64,000 nucleotides of DNA from Tabrizicola soli (lineage in GTDB: Bacteria > Pseudomonadota > Alphaproteobacteria > Rhodobacterales > Rhodobacteraceae). The stretch spans positions 61,038 to 125,037 of the forward strand of contig NZ_JAEACP010000011.1 in assembly GCF_015999335.1 (NCBI RefSeq), in the 5' to 3' direction. Position numbers and translations under genes: made by a program. Below are positions 50,109 through 60,387 of this stretch, one piece after another. The notes beneath the pieces were generated by a model. The model did no database searches. It saw only the letters and a list, made by a program, of their open reading frames with translations, and had not been told where the DNA came from. Each line of letters begins with the position of its first letter. Positions within the stretch are counted from its first letter, which is position 1.

Positions 50109-51265
50109 TGATTTCGGTCGAAGATGCGCTGGCCCGCTGCCTGGCTCTGGCCCAGGTGCTTCCCCCCGAAACCGTGCCGCTGGCGCAAGGCGCCGGGCGC
50201 TGGATGGCCGTCCCCGCCACCGCCCGGCGCGACCAGCCGCCCTTCCCGGCCTCGGCGATGGACGGCTACGCGGTCGCGGGCGATCCCGCCGTCGGCGACA
50301 GCTTCCTCGTGGTGGGCGAGGCGGGCGCGGGCCATGCCTTCGCCGGGACGATCGGGCCGGGCGAGGCCGCGCGGATCTTCACCGGCGCCCCGGTGCCCGA
50401 GGGCGCGACCCGGGTGGTGATCCAGGAGGACGTGCGCCGCGAGGGCGACCGGATCACCCTGACCGGCGCCGATGGCGGCGCGAACATCCGGCCGCGCGGA
50501 CAGGATTTCCGCGCCGGAGACAGCCTGGCCCCCCGCCTCCTGCGGCCGAACGACCTCGCCCTCCTGGCGGCGATGAACGTGGCGCAGGTCACCGTGACGC
50601 GGCGCCCGGTGGTGGCGCTGGTCGCCACCGGAGACGAGCTGGTGATGCCGGGCGAGGAGCCGGGACCGGACCAGATCATCGCCTCGAACGGCTTTGCGCT
50701 GAAGGCGATGATCGAGGCCGAGGGCGGCCTGGCGCGGATGCTGCCGATCGCGCGCGACACCGAGGCGGAGCTGGAAACCGTCCTCGGCCTGGCCGAGGGC
50801 GCGGACCTGATCGTCACCATCGGCGGCGCCTCGGTCGGCGACCACGACCTCGTCGGCCGGGCGGCCGGTTTCGCGGCCGATTTCTGGAAGGTGGCGATGC
50901 GTCCGGGCAAGCCGCTGATGGCGGGCCGGCTGAACGGCGTGCCGATGCTCGGCCTGCCGGGCAATCCGGTCTCGGCCATCGTCTGCGGGCATCTCTTCCT
51001 TTTGCCCATGGTCCGCGCGATGCTGGGCCGCCCGGACGCGGCCCCCGTCCCGCGCGAGGCCCGGCTGACCGTCGATCTGCCCGCGAACGGCCCGCGCGCG
51101 CATTACATGCGGGCGCGGCTGGCCGCGGGACCGGCGATCAGCCCTTTCGACCGCCAGGATTCGGCGCTTCTGTCGATCCTGGGCCAGGCCGACGCCCTGC
51201 TGATCCGCCCGGTCGACGCCCCGCCCTGTCGCGCCGGGGACACCGTGCCCTACCTCCCGCTTTAG
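50108..51265 (+). CDS. moeA: Molybdopterin molybdotransferase
   Basis: 385 residues. Inserts molybdate into adenylylated molybdopterin. PFPASAMDGYAV, RIFTGAPVPEGATRVVIQED, the MoCF-biosynthesis domain VALVATGDELVMPGEEP with TIGGASVGDHD, and GLPGNPVSAIV are all typical. ATG 50108 overlaps the moaC stop (TGATG); GTG 50105 is an alternative. It could supply the CoxL-type enzyme encoded 7 kb downstream. The SOS-controlled lexA follows with its own promoter. Confidence 0.96.
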   Translation: MISVEDALARCLALAQVLPPETVPLAQGAGRWMAVPATARRDQPPFPASAMDGYAVAGDPAVGDSFLVVGEAGAGHAFAGTIGPGEAARIFTGAPVPEGATRVVIQEDVRREGDRITLTGADGGANIRPRGQDFRAGDSLAPRLLRPNDLALLAAMNVAQVTVTRRPVVALVATGDELVMPGEEPGPDQIIASNGFALKAMIEAEGGLARMLPIARDTEAELETVLGLAEGADLIVTIGGASVGDHDLVGRAAGFAADFWKVAMRPGKPLMAGRLNGVPMLGLPGNPVSAIVCGHLFLLPMVRAMLGRPDAAPVPREARLTVDLPANGPRAHYMRARLAAGPAISPFDRQDSALLSILGQADALLIRPVDAPPCRAGDTVPYLPL

Positions 51266-51282
51266 CCGCCCGTCGATAATTC

Positions 51283-51311
51283 TTGACACAAACCGGGAAC
51301 ACGGGCAGAAC
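51283..51311 (+). promoter_or_regulatory. lexA promoter with alphaproteobacterial SOS box
   Basis: GAAC-ACGGGCA-GAAC (51297-51311) is a perfect GAAC-N7-GAAC LexA box of the alphaproteobacterial type. TTGACA (51283-51288) is a consensus -35, so bound LexA would cover the -10 region near 51306-51316. This shows lexA autoregulation and DNA-damage control. Confidence 0.85.
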
Positions 51312-51343
51312 ATTGTGTTAACTCATGATGTGGGGATCTGGCC

Positions 51344-52030
51344 GTGCTGACACGCAAGCAGTTGGAACTTCTGGACTTCATCAAGACACGGATGGACCGC
51401 GACGGGGTGCCGCCCTCGTTCGACGAGATGAAGGATGCGCTGGACCTGCGCTCGAAGTCGGGGATCCACCGGCTGATCACCGCGCTGGAAGAACGCGGCT
51501 TCATCCGCCGCCTCGCCCACCGCGCCCGCGCGCTGGAAATCGTGAAACTGCCCGAGGCGATGGAGAGACCCGGCTTCTCACCCAAGGTGATCGCCGGCGA
51601 CCGGGTCGATCCGCCGCGCGGCGCGCTGCCGGTCTCCACCGTCCATGCGCTGGAACTGCCGGTGATGGGCCGCATCGCCGCCGGCGTGCCGATCGAGGCG
51701 ATCTCCGAGGTCTCGCACCACGTCGCGGTGCCGGGCTCGATGCTGTCCGGCAAGGGCCAGCACTACGCGCTCGAGGTCAAGGGCGATTCCATGATCGACG
51801 CCGGGATCAACGACGGCGACATCGTCGTGATCCGCGAGCAGTCGACGGCCGAGAACGGCGATATCGTCGTGGCCCTGGTCGAGGATCACGAGGCCACGCT
51901 GAAACGCTACCGCCGCCGCGGCAACATGATCGCGCTCGAAGCCGCGAACCCGGCCTACGAGACGCGGGTGTTCCCCGACCATCTGGTCAAGGTGCAGGGC
52001 CGGCTCGTGGGGCTGATCCGCAGCTACTAG
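51344..52030 (+). CDS. lexA: LexA repressor, SOS regulator
   Basis: 228 residues starting at GTG 51344 (GGGGA upstream). The winged helix-turn-helix is at about 1-65 ([29 protein letters not shown]). The self-cleavage site is Ala113-Gly114 in RIAAGVP. Ser149 (GDSM) and Lys187 (ATLKRY) form the catalytic dyad of the peptidase-S24 domain. It represses DNA-repair genes until RecA triggers cleavage. The last 4 bases are shared with the convergent comEC stop. Confidence 0.97.
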   Translation: MLTRKQLELLDFIKTRMDRDGVPPSFDEMKDALDLRSKSGIHRLITALEERGFIRRLAHRARALEIVKLPEAMERPGFSPKVIAGDRVDPPRGALPVSTVHALELPVMGRIAAGVPIEAISEVSHHVAVPGSMLSGKGQHYALEVKGDSMIDAGINDGDIVVIREQSTAENGDIVVALVEDHEATLKRYRRRGNMIALEAANPAYETRVFPDHLVKVQGRLVGLIRSY

Positions 52031-54111
52031 GGCCTTGGCAGCCGCACCGGGCGGACGGGCGGCGACCAGAGACGGCTGGCGTCCTGCGTCACCGTGATCG
52101 CCAAAGCGTCGCCCACCGTCCACAGCGCCAGCGGCCCGGTCTCGCGCAGGATGCGCTGGTCGATCAGCGGGCAGCCCTCCGGCACCTCCTCGGCCCGTTC
52201 GGCCAGGATCACCAGATCGGCCGTGGCGCAGGCCCCGGCCAGCCGCGCCAGCGCCCCCTTGCCCGACAGCGCGACCATCCGCCGCCCGGCAAGCTGGAAC
52301 CGCCGCTCGCCCTTGGCGCCCTGGAACCCCGGCCGCGCCGCCGCGCGCTCCTGCCCCGCCAGGTCGCCGTCGTTCTCCAGCCAGCTTTCCGCCGCGAAGC
52401 CGCCGCCCCGCGCGGCCGAGAGCGCGCGCCCCTCCGGTCCCGCAAGGCCGACCAGCCGGCCATCGCCCGAGATCAGCAGATCCGGCCGCTCCCCCCCGCT
52501 CCAGAGAGCCAGCGCCAGCACCGCCGCCGCCAGTCCCGGACCGCGCCACCAGCCGCGCCAGAGGATCGCCCAGATCGCGCCGAGCGTGAACAGCGGCAGG
52601 ACCCATGGCCCCGGCCCCGGGATCGCCGTCACCGACCCCTCCAGCCCCGCGATCCAATGCGCGACGAACAGGATCCAGCGCGCGCCCTGCTGCATCGCCC
52701 AGAGCGGCAGGCCCGCGAGGCCCAGCGGCGCCAGCAGCGCCGCCAGCGCCCCGGCGGGCATGATCACCGCCCCCATCACCGGCACGGTCAGGAGGTTCGC
52801 GACCAGCCCGTAATCGGTGAAGCGGTTGAAATGCGCCGCCGCGTAGGGCGCGGTCGAAAGCCCCCCGATCAGCGAGGACAAAACCAGCGTGAAGACCGGC
52901 ATCAGCCAGCGCGGCACCCGCTCGCGGTAGATGCTGCCCTCCAGCGCGCCGAAGCCCAGGATCAGCGCGATGGTGGCGGCGAAGGACATCTGGAAACCGG
53001 GTTCCAGCAGGCTTTCCGGCTTCAGCGCCAGCAGGATCATGCCCGCCACCGCCACCGACCGCAGCGACAGCGCGCGGCGGTCCAGGAGCACGGCCCCGAG
53101 GACGACCGCGATCATGATGAAGGCCCGCTCGGTCGCGACATTCGCGCCCGAGAGCAGGAGGTAGAACAGCGCCACGCCAAGGCTTGCCACCGCCGCCACC
53201 TTCTTGCTGTTCACCCGCAGCGCCAGGAACGGGACCAGCGCCAGCCCGTAGCGCAGGAGCGCGAAGACGAAGCCGGTGAGGAAGGCCATGTTCATCCCCG
53301 AGATCGCCAGCAGATGCGCCAGCGACGAATCGCGCAGCGCCCGCACCGTCTCCTCGGTGATCGCCGAGCGGTCGCCGGTCATCGCGCCGGCCGCGAAGGC
53401 CCCCGCCTGTCCCTCCATCCGCGCCAGCATCCGTTGCGTCAGCCAGCGGCGCAGCCGGTCGATCGGCAGCGCGCCGCCCTCGGGCTCCTCCAGCAGGAGG
53501 ACCGGGGTCCGCGTATAGCCGACCGCCCCCAGCCGGTCGAAAAAGGCCATGCGGCGAAAGTCGAAGCCGCCGGGTTCGACCGGACCCTGCGGCGCGGCGA
53601 GGGTGGCGGTCAGGATCACCAGCTGACCGGGGGCCGGGATGAGGAAGTCCTGCGCCTCCTGCAGCGAGATGCGGACCCTGGCCGGGGTGCGGTCGGGCGC
53701 GACCTCGCGCAGGACCACCCGGTCCAGCGTCAGGCGCAGCGCATCGGATTGCGAGCGGTCGATATCGACGATCCGCCCCTCGACCGGGCCGTGATAGCGG
53801 AACTCCAACATCGGCGCGGCCAGGGAATGGGCCCGGATCCCCGCCGCCAGCCAGCCCGCCAGCAGCGCCGCGAGGCCGATGGCCAGGGGCCGCGCAAGCT
53901 CGGGCCCGCGCGCGGCGAGGCCCGTGGCCGCCGCCAGCCCCAGCGCCGCCAGCGCATAGGCCCCCGGCCCCGGCTCGCCGCCCTGGGCGAACCAGAGCGC
54001 GATGCCGCAGCCCATCAGGACGGCGATCCAGGGGAACAGCGTCCCCCGCGCCGCCTGAAGCCCCAGAAGCGGCGCACGCATCAGCCGGACCAGCGCCACC
54101 TTGTCTCCCAC
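52027..54111 (-). CDS. comEC: ComEC/Rec2-family DNA-uptake channel protein
   Basis: 694 residues, polytopic. The competence domain contains [59 protein letters not shown] and [16 protein letters not shown]. The C-terminal DUF/metallo-hydrolase-like part is short and lacks a clear HxHxDH motif, so any nuclease role is unlikely. By homology it carries single-stranded DNA across the inner membrane in natural transformation. It is monocistronic, divergent from gltX with a 63-base spacer. Confidence 0.9.
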   Translation of the reverse strand: MGDKVALVRLMRAPLLGLQAARGTLFPWIAVLMGCGIALWFAQGGEPGPGAYALAALGLAAATGLAARGPELARPLAIGLAALLAGWLAAGIRAHSLAAPMLEFRYHGPVEGRIVDIDRSQSDALRLTLDRVVLREVAPDRTPARVRISLQEAQDFLIPAPGQLVILTATLAAPQGPVEPGGFDFRRMAFFDRLGAVGYTRTPVLLLEEPEGGALPIDRLRRWLTQRMLARMEGQAGAFAAGAMTGDRSAITEETVRALRDSSLAHLLAISGMNMAFLTGFVFALLRYGLALVPFLALRVNSKKVAAVASLGVALFYLLLSGANVATERAFIMIAVVLGAVLLDRRALSLRSVAVAGMILLALKPESLLEPGFQMSFAATIALILGFGALEGSIYRERVPRWLMPVFTLVLSSLIGGLSTAPYAAAHFNRFTDYGLVANLLTVPVMGAVIMPAGALAALLAPLGLAGLPLWAMQQGARWILFVAHWIAGLEGSVTAIPGPGPWVLPLFTLGAIWAILWRGWWRGPGLAAAVLALALWSGGERPDLLISGDGRLVGLAGPEGRALSAARGGGFAAESWLENDGDLAGQERAAARPGFQGAKGERRFQLAGRRMVALSGKGALARLAGACATADLVILAERAEEVPEGCPLIDQRILRETGPLALWTVGDALAITVTQDASRLWSPPVRPVRLPRP

Positions 54112-54174
54112 CCCGCGATTGCCTAAACCCTCCGCCAGTCTAGGCGCCGCCTGGTTTCCGAAAGGTTAATCCCG

Positions 54175-55572
54175 ATGTCCTCTCCCGTCGTCACCCGCTT
54201 CGCGCCCTCGCCCACGGGCTATCTGCACATCGGCGGCGGCAGGACAGCGCTGTTCAACTGGCTTTACGCGCGCGGCCGCGGCGGCAAGTTCCTCCTCCGG
54301 ATCGAGGATACCGACCGCGAGCGCTCCACGCCGCAGGCGACGGCAGCGATCCTGCGCGGGCTGACCTGGCTCGGCCTCGACTGGGACGGCGATGTCGTCA
54401 GCCAGTTCGAACGCCGCGACCGTCACGCCGAGGTAGCGCATGAGATGCTTGCGCGAGGAACGGCCTACAAGTGCTTCAGTACTCAGGAAGAAATCGCCAC
54501 CTTCCGCGCGGCCGAGGAGGCTGCGGGACGCTATCCGGTGTTCCTCTCGCCCTGGCGCGACGCCGATCCCGCGACCCATCCCGACGCGCCCTTTGCCATC
54601 CGCATGAAGGCCCCGCGCAGCGGCGAGACGGTGATCGAGGACGAGGTGCAGGGCCGTGTGGTGATCCGGAACGAGACGCTGGACGACATGATCGTCCTGC
54701 GCTCGGACGGGACGCCGGTCTACATGCTGGCGGTGGTGGTCGACGATCACGACATGGGCGTCACCCATGTGATCCGGGGCGACGACCACCTGAACAACGC
54801 CGCGCGCCAGCAGATGGTCTATGACGCGATGGGCTGGCAGGTGCCGGTCTGGGCGCATATCCCGCTGATTCACGGGCCGGACGGCAAGAAGCTCTCCAAA
54901 CGCCACGGCGCGACCGGGGTCGAGGAATACCAGGCGATGGGCTATCCTGCGGCGGGGATGCGCAACTACCTCACCCGGCTCGGCTGGGCCAAGGGCGATG
55001 CCGAGATCTTCACCAGCGAAGAAGCTATGGCGATGTTCGACCTCTCCGGCATCGGGCGGGCCCCGGCGCGGCTCGATTTCAAGAAGCTCGAGAACACCTG
55101 CGGCCATCACATGGCGATGGCCGGAGATGCCGCGCTGCTGCATGAACTGGAGGCCTATCTGGCCGCCGCGAACCGCCCGGCTCTGACCGGGGCGCAACAT
55201 GAACGGATGGTCCTGGCGCTGCCCTTCCTGAAGAAATCCGCGAAGACCTTCCCGGAACTGCTTGAAAAAGCACATTTCCTGATGATCTCGCGCCCGGTGC
55301 TGCGCGACGAGAAGGCCGAGGCCGCGCTGGATACGGTATCCCGTGGTATACTGAAATCATTGACGCCGCGCCTGCAAACTGCTAGCTGGACCAAGGACGC
55401 ACTCGAGCCGATCCTGACCGAGATCGCCGCGGAAAACGGCATCGGTTTCGGCAAGCTCGCCGCGCCCCTGCGGGCAGCGATCGCGGGCCGCAGCGTTACA
55501 CCTTCCGTTTACGACATGATGCTAGCCATCGGTCGCGAGGAAACCGTCGCAAGGCTGCTGGACGCCATCTGA
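54175..55572 (+). CDS. gltX: Glutamyl-tRNA synthetase
   Basis: 465 residues. [26 protein letters not shown] carries the HIGH motif and KKLSKRHGA the KMSKS motif. It charges tRNA-Glu, and in many alphaproteobacteria, which lack glutaminyl-tRNA synthetase, one GltX paralogue also makes Glu-tRNA-Gln. AAAGG precedes ATG 54175. A stretch around 55325-55385 uses AT-richer codons than its neighbours, within an intact frame. It is followed by gltA after 95 bases. Confidence 0.96.
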   Translation: MSSPVVTRFAPSPTGYLHIGGGRTALFNWLYARGRGGKFLLRIEDTDRERSTPQATAAILRGLTWLGLDWDGDVVSQFERRDRHAEVAHEMLARGTAYKCFSTQEEIATFRAAEEAAGRYPVFLSPWRDADPATHPDAPFAIRMKAPRSGETVIEDEVQGRVVIRNETLDDMIVLRSDGTPVYMLAVVVDDHDMGVTHVIRGDDHLNNAARQQMVYDAMGWQVPVWAHIPLIHGPDGKKLSKRHGATGVEEYQAMGYPAAGMRNYLTRLGWAKGDAEIFTSEEAMAMFDLSGIGRAPARLDFKKLENTCGHHMAMAGDAALLHELEAYLAAANRPALTGAQHERMVLALPFLKKSAKTFPELLEKAHFLMISRPVLRDEKAEAALDTVSRGILKSLTPRLQTASWTKDALEPILTEIAAENGIGFGKLAAPLRAAIAGRSVTPSVYDMMLAIGREETVARLLDAI

Positions 55573-55667
55573 GGTTGCGCCCCCGGTCTTGAAGCCGCCC
55601 CAGCCGGGGTGCAGGATAGCCATGGGCCGCCCCGGCATGGGACGACCCGCCATGACCGGGGAGAACC

Positions 55668-56957
55668 ATGTCGGACAACGTCGCCAAGCTCAACCTCAAC
55701 GGGAATACCTATGATCTTCCCGTGCACAGACCCACTCTCGGCCCCGACGTGCTGGATATCCGCAAGCTCTATGGCGAGGCGGATGTCTTCACCTTCGACC
55801 CGGGCTTCACCTCGACGGCCGCCTGCGAAAGCGCGATCACCTATATCGACGGCGACAAGGGCGAGCTTCTGTATCGCGGCTATCCGATCGAGCAGCTGGC
55901 CGAGAAATCGACGCATCTCGAAGTCTGCTACCTGCTGCTCTACGGCGAACTGCCGACCGCCGCGCAGCTGGCCGACTTCACCCAGCGCGTGACCCGCCAC
56001 ACCATGGTGCATGAGCAGATGCACTATTTCTTCCGCGGCTTCCGCCGCGACGCGCATCCGATGGCGACGATGGTGGGCGTGGTCGGCGCCATGGCGGCCT
56101 TCTACCACGATTCGACCGACATCTCCGATCCCTGGCAGCGCGAGGTCGCGGCGATCCGCATGATCGCCAAGCTGCCGACGATCGCGGCGATGGCCTACAA
56201 GTATTCGGTCGGCCAGCCCTTCGTCTATCCGAAGAACGCGCTGAGCTATTCGGGCAACTTCCTGCAGATGTGCTTCGCCGTCCCGACCGAGGATTACGTG
56301 GTCAATCCGATCCTGGAAAAGGCGATGGACCGCATCATGATGCTGCATGCGGACCACGAGCAGAACGCCTCGACCTCGACCGTGCGGCTGGCGGGATCCT
56401 CGGGCGCGAACCCCTTCGCCTGCATCGCGGCCGGCATCGCCTGCCTCTGGGGCCCGGCGCATGGCGGGGCGAACCAGGCCTGCCTGGAGATGCTGAAGGA
56501 GATCGGCACCGTCGACCGGATCCCGGAATACATCGCCAAGGCCAAGGACAAGAACTCGGGCTTCCGCCTGATGGGCTTCGGCCACCGGGTCTACAAGAAC
56601 TTCGATCCCCGCGCCAAGGTGATGAAGGAATCGGCGGACGAGGTGCTGGGGCTGCTCGGGATCGAGAACAATCCCCTCCTCCAGGTCGCCAAGGAACTGG
56701 AGCGGATCGCGCTGGAGGACGAATATTTCGTCTCGAAGAAGCTTTACCCGAACGTCGACTTCTACTCGGGCATCATCCTCGAGGCGATGGGCTTCCCGAC
56801 CTCGATGTTCACCCCGATCTTCGCGATCTCGCGCACCGTGGGCTGGATCAGCCAGTGGAAAGAGATGATCGCCGACAAGAACCAGAAGATCGGCCGCCCG
56901 CGCCAGCTCTACATCGGCCCGGCGCAGCGCGACTACGTCGACCTGCGCCACCGCTGA
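55668..56957 (+). CDS. gltA: Citrate synthase
   Basis: 429 residues. Condenses acetyl-CoA and oxaloacetate at the entry to the TCA cycle. The hexameric type II form is indicated by [59 protein letters not shown] (catalytic His) and the C-terminal [17 protein letters not shown] precedes ATG 55668. It converges with the DUF2235 gene, with 9 bases between stops. Confidence 0.97.
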   Translation: MSDNVAKLNLNGNTYDLPVHRPTLGPDVLDIRKLYGEADVFTFDPGFTSTAACESAITYIDGDKGELLYRGYPIEQLAEKSTHLEVCYLLLYGELPTAAQLADFTQRVTRHTMVHEQMHYFFRGFRRDAHPMATMVGVVGAMAAFYHDSTDISDPWQREVAAIRMIAKLPTIAAMAYKYSVGQPFVYPKNALSYSGNFLQMCFAVPTEDYVVNPILEKAMDRIMMLHADHEQNASTSTVRLAGSSGANPFACIAAGIACLWGPAHGGANQACLEMLKEIGTVDRIPEYIAKAKDKNSGFRLMGFGHRVYKNFDPRAKVMKESADEVLGLLGIENNPLLQVAKELERIALEDEYFVSKKLYPNVDFYSGIILEAMGFPTSMFTPIFAISRTVGWISQWKEMIADKNQKIGRPRQLYIGPAQRDYVDLRHR

Positions 56958-56966
56958 AGGCACGCG

Positions 56967-57932
56967 TCATTCCGCCGGAACGCCGCTGGGCCAGCGCCCG
57001 GCGGCGGCTTTCATTGCGGTGGGGTGCAGCCGCTCGGAGCGGTCGCGGCCGATGACCCGCCGCCGCCGCCAGAGGAAGGCCTTGCCCCAGTGCCGCCAGG
57101 TTCCGACCATCGGCGCCTCCGGATCGCAGGGATAGCGCGCGCGCCAGGCCTCGGGCAGGGCGAGGTCCAGCGCCTCGACCCGCTCCAGCATCCAGACCAG
57201 CGGCAGGTTCGACAGCCGCCGCGCCGCCTCGAGCCCGCCGATCTGGCCGCCGATGTCGCCATGCGCGCCGCGGAACCAGACCTGCTCGACATTGCCCTCC
57301 CAGCCGGGCGGACATTCCCAGAGCACCGGCTCGAAGGCCATGCGGGTCTCGTGCAGGGCCAGCGCATGGAAGCCGTGCCGGACCGACGCGCCGAGGTGGT
57401 GGCTGTGAAAGGCGTAGCGGTCGGCGCTGAACAGCCAGAAGAACGGCAGGCGCAGCCCCAGCGCCTTCACCGTATCCCAGACCCCTACCATCTCGATCGG
57501 GGCCTCCGCATGGCAGAAGCGGCGGGCAAAGGCCTGGGCGGCCCGGCTGTGCGGCGCGCGTTCGTAATGCCGCCAGGCCAGCGTCACCGCCCGCTCGGTC
57601 GCGTGTTCGCGCTTCAAGAGCCCGACCCGGTCGATCACCCCGGCCAGCGAGCGGACCGCGAAAGCCCCGCGCGAATAGCCGAACAGGAAGATCCGGTCCC
57701 CCTCGCGATAGCCCGAGGCCAGCCAGCCATAGGCGCGGCGGATCTGCGGCGAGACGCCCCGGCCCTCGATCAGCGCAAGGCCGCGCAGCCAGCCCTCCCA
57801 TTGCATGCCGGGCTCGTAATAAAGCCGCCGGTTCGCGGTGGGGCCCATGGACTGCAGAAGCTGGAACAACAGCCCCGCATTGCCCACCTGCCCCGGCTCG
57901 AGCGAGGAGAGCGTGCCGTCCAGGATCACCAC
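56967..57932 (-). CDS. DUF2235-family alpha/beta-hydrolase-like protein (start uncertain)
   Basis: At least 321 residues. VILDGTLSS at the start, IFLFGYSRGAFAVRSLAGVIDRVG (G-x-S-x-G nucleophile elbow), VGVWDTVKALG and WFRGAHGDIGG define DUF2235, the fold of type VI secretion phospholipases of the Tle1 group and of related house-keeping proteins. No VgrG or secretion gene is near, so an effector role is not supported. GTG 57932 begins inside the first core strand. The frame stays open upstream to 58040, where ACG sits 6 bases after a perfect AGGAGG, so a longer protein (about 357 residues) starting at a non-standard codon is possible. Confidence 0.85.
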   Translation of the reverse strand: MVILDGTLSSLEPGQVGNAGLLFQLLQSMGPTANRRLYYEPGMQWEGWLRGLALIEGRGVSPQIRRAYGWLASGYREGDRIFLFGYSRGAFAVRSLAGVIDRVGLLKREHATERAVTLAWRHYERAPHSRAAQAFARRFCHAEAPIEMVGVWDTVKALGLRLPFFWLFSADRYAFHSHHLGASVRHGFHALALHETRMAFEPVLWECPPGWEGNVEQVWFRGAHGDIGGQIGGLEAARRLSNLPLVWMLERVEALDLALPEAWRARYPCDPEAPMVGTWRHWGKAFLWRRRRVIGRDRSERLHPTAMKAAAGRWPSGVPAE

Positions 57933-58026
57933 ATGATCGACCCGGCCCCGCCCGCGCCCCGGTTCGGGGGCGGGCGCGGGTTCCGTCGTGACCTCGACGT
58001 CCCGGCGGAGAAAGCGGCGCAGGCGG

Positions 58027-60312
58027 TCAAGAAGACGCGTGGCGGGCCTCCTCGATCCAGGTCCAGAGGCGGGACGGCGTGAAAGGCATGTCCACCTTGC
58101 TCACTCCCAGCGGCGCCAGCGCATCGCGGACCGCATTGGATATCGCGCCGAGCGCGCCGACGGTTCCCGCCTCGCCGCAGCCCTTCATGCCCAGGGGATT
58201 GGTGCGGGTCGGCACGCCCTGTTCGGCGAACCGGATCATCGGCAGGTCGGTCGCGCGCGGCATGGCATAGTCCATGAAGCTGGCCGTCACCACCTGCCCG
58301 CCGCCGTCCTGCACCAGCCATTCGGTCACCGCCTGGCCGAAACCCTGCGCCACCCCGCCATGCACCTGCCCCTCGACCAGGTTCGGCGCGACCAGCACGC
58401 CGAAATCGTCCACCACCGAATAACGGTCCAGCGTCAGCTTCCCGGTCTCGGGGTCGATCTCGACCTCGGCCAGATGGACGCCGTTCGGGAAAGAGCGGCC
58501 CTCCAGCGTGATCTTCTCGCTGCGGTCGATCAGGTCCGGCCGCCCCCTCGCCCGGGCCAGCGCCGCCGCCTCGGCCAGGGTGATGCGGTGGTTGGTGCCG
58601 GGGGCGACGAAGCGGTGCTCGGCGAAGGAAACCTCGGCGGCCTCCCATTCCCCGGCCAGGAAATCCTCGAAGGCCCCGATCATCGCGCCGACCGTCGCCC
58701 GCGTGGCCGTTCCCTGCACCGTGACCGAGCGCGAGCCGCCGGTGCCGCCGCCCCTGGCGATCCGGTCGCTGTCGCCCTCGACCACCCGGACCAGTTCCTG
58801 CGGGATCCCGGTCGATTCGCTGACGAAGCGGGAGTAGACGCTCTCATGCCCCTGCCCGTTCGACTGGGTGCCGACGTAAAGCGTGGCGCCGCCGTCCTCC
58901 TCCAGCACCAGCCGCGCGATCTCCTCCGGGCTGCCCAGGATCGCCTCGATATAGGCGGCGACGCCGAGGCCGCGCAGAAGGCCCTTCGCCCGGCTTGCCG
59001 CCGCGCGTCCGGCATAGCCCGCCGCACGCGGGGCGACCGTGTCCAGAAGCCCCGCGAAATCGCCGCCGTCGATCACCTCGCCCTCGAGCGTGACATGGGG
59101 AAAGCGGCGGATCACGTTCTTCCGCCGCAGTTCCACCGGATCGGCCCCCAGCACCCGCGCGGCATGGTCCATCGCGCGCTCGATGGTCAGGATCGCCTCG
59201 GGCCGCCCGGCGCCGCGATAGGCGTCGATCGGGACGGAATTGGTATAGACGCAGCGCGCCGCAAGGGACGCCACGGGGATGTCATAGACGCCGGTCAGCA
59301 CTTTCGCGAAAAGCTCCGTCTGGATGCCCTGCCCGAATTGCGAATTGTAGGCGCCAAGGTTTGACACGAGGTTGACGCGATAGGCCGTGATCCGATGGTC
59401 GGCGTCAAAGCCCAGCTCGGCCCGCGCCACCAGATCGCGGCCGGCGTTGTCGCTCAGCATCCCCTCGGTCCGGGTCGAGACCCAGGCCACCGGCCGCCCC
59501 AGCGCGCGGGCGGCCTCGGCCAGGACGACGTATTCCGGATAGGTCATCGCCTTCATCCCGAAGCCGCCGCCGACGTCGGGATTGGTCACCCGGACCCTCT
59601 CGCGCGGCAGGTCCAGCATCCGCGACAGCTCGTTGCGCTGGCCCCAGACGCCCTGGCCGTTGACGCAGAGATGCAGCCGCTCGCCGTCCCATTCGGCGAA
59701 GGCCGCGCGGGGTTCCATCGGGGCGGCGGTGACGCGGTTGTGCACCACCTCCAGCGCGACGCGATGGGCCGAGCGCGCCAGCGCCGCCTCGGTGCCAGGC
59801 TCGTCGCCGAACCCATAGTCCAGCGCCAGGTTGCCGGGCGCCTCCGGATGGATCGCCGGATCCCGCGACTCCAGATGAAGAACGGGCTCCATGTCCCTGA
59901 TATCATAAAGGATCGCCTCGGCCGCATCCCGCGCCGTCTCCGGCGTATCGGCGACCACCATGGCCAGGGCCTCGCCGACGAAGCGCACCCGTCCCTGCGC
60001 CAGGACCGGCCGCTCCGGCCCCTGCCCGTGCTGCCCGTCGCGGCCCTTGACCCGTTCGCCCTTCATGCCCAGCCTGACGCCCCGCGCCAAGAGGTCCCCG
60101 GCCGTCAGCACCAGATGCACGCCGGGCATGGCGCGGGCCGCGGTCCCGTCCAGCGCCAGGATCTCGCCATGCGCATGGTCCGAGCGCAGGAAGACCGCCC
60201 AGAGCGCCCCCTCGGGGATCAGGTCGGCGACATAGCGCCCGCGCCCGGTCAGGAAGCGCGCATCCTCGCGCCGCTTCAGCGGCTGGGCCAGGCCGAACTT
60301 GAGCTGTTGCAT
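58027..60312 (-). CDS. Xanthine dehydrogenase/CO dehydrogenase-family molybdenum-binding large subunit (CoxL form II-like)
   Basis: 761 residues. The N-terminal PLKRREDARFLTGRGRYVADL, GGGFGMKAMTYPEY, AYRGAGRPEA and GQGHESVYSRFVSE blocks are those of the aldehyde oxidase/xanthine dehydrogenase large subunit. The active-site loop AYRGAGR is the form II type, not the AYRCSFR loop of true CO dehydrogenase, so an aldehyde or heterocycle is a more likely substrate than CO. The usual FAD and 2Fe-2S subunit genes are absent on both sides, so partners must be encoded elsewhere. Confidence 0.92.
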   Translation of the reverse strand: MQQLKFGLAQPLKRREDARFLTGRGRYVADLIPEGALWAVFLRSDHAHGEILALDGTAARAMPGVHLVLTAGDLLARGVRLGMKGERVKGRDGQHGQGPERPVLAQGRVRFVGEALAMVVADTPETARDAAEAILYDIRDMEPVLHLESRDPAIHPEAPGNLALDYGFGDEPGTEAALARSAHRVALEVVHNRVTAAPMEPRAAFAEWDGERLHLCVNGQGVWGQRNELSRMLDLPRERVRVTNPDVGGGFGMKAMTYPEYVVLAEAARALGRPVAWVSTRTEGMLSDNAGRDLVARAELGFDADHRITAYRVNLVSNLGAYNSQFGQGIQTELFAKVLTGVYDIPVASLAARCVYTNSVPIDAYRGAGRPEAILTIERAMDHAARVLGADPVELRRKNVIRRFPHVTLEGEVIDGGDFAGLLDTVAPRAAGYAGRAAASRAKGLLRGLGVAAYIEAILGSPEEIARLVLEEDGGATLYVGTQSNGQGHESVYSRFVSESTGIPQELVRVVEGDSDRIARGGGTGGSRSVTVQGTATRATVGAMIGAFEDFLAGEWEAAEVSFAEHRFVAPGTNHRITLAEAAALARARGRPDLIDRSEKITLEGRSFPNGVHLAEVEIDPETGKLTLDRYSVVDDFGVLVAPNLVEGQVHGGVAQGFGQAVTEWLVQDGGGQVVTASFMDYAMPRATDLPMIRFAEQGVPTRTNPLGMKGCGEAGTVGALGAISNAVRDALAPLGVSKVDMPFTPSRLWTWIEEARHASS

Positions 60313-60342
60313 CCACGCACCTCCGCCCGGCGAAGGCTAATG

Positions 60343-60368
60343 GCCCGGCCGGATTTGTCCAGCCGGGC
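60343..60368 (-). terminator. Hairpin after the decarboxylase gene
   Basis: GCCCGGC (60343-60349) and GCCGGGC (60362-60368) form a 7-bp stem with a 12-base loop in the 75-base gap between the decarboxylase stop and the start of the CoxL-like gene. There is no U-tract on the minus strand. Confidence 0.45.
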
Positions 60369-60387
60369 GCCGCTAATCACTGGCTTT

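Noticed and set aside
56967..57932. Type VI secretion lipase effector
   Set aside because: DUF2235 is shared with Tle1 effectors, but there is no VgrG, PAAR, adaptor or immunity gene nearby.
58027..60312. Aerobic carbon monoxide dehydrogenase large subunit
   Set aside because: The active-site loop reads AYRGAGR instead of the AYRCSFR signature of true CoxL, and coxS/coxM are absent.
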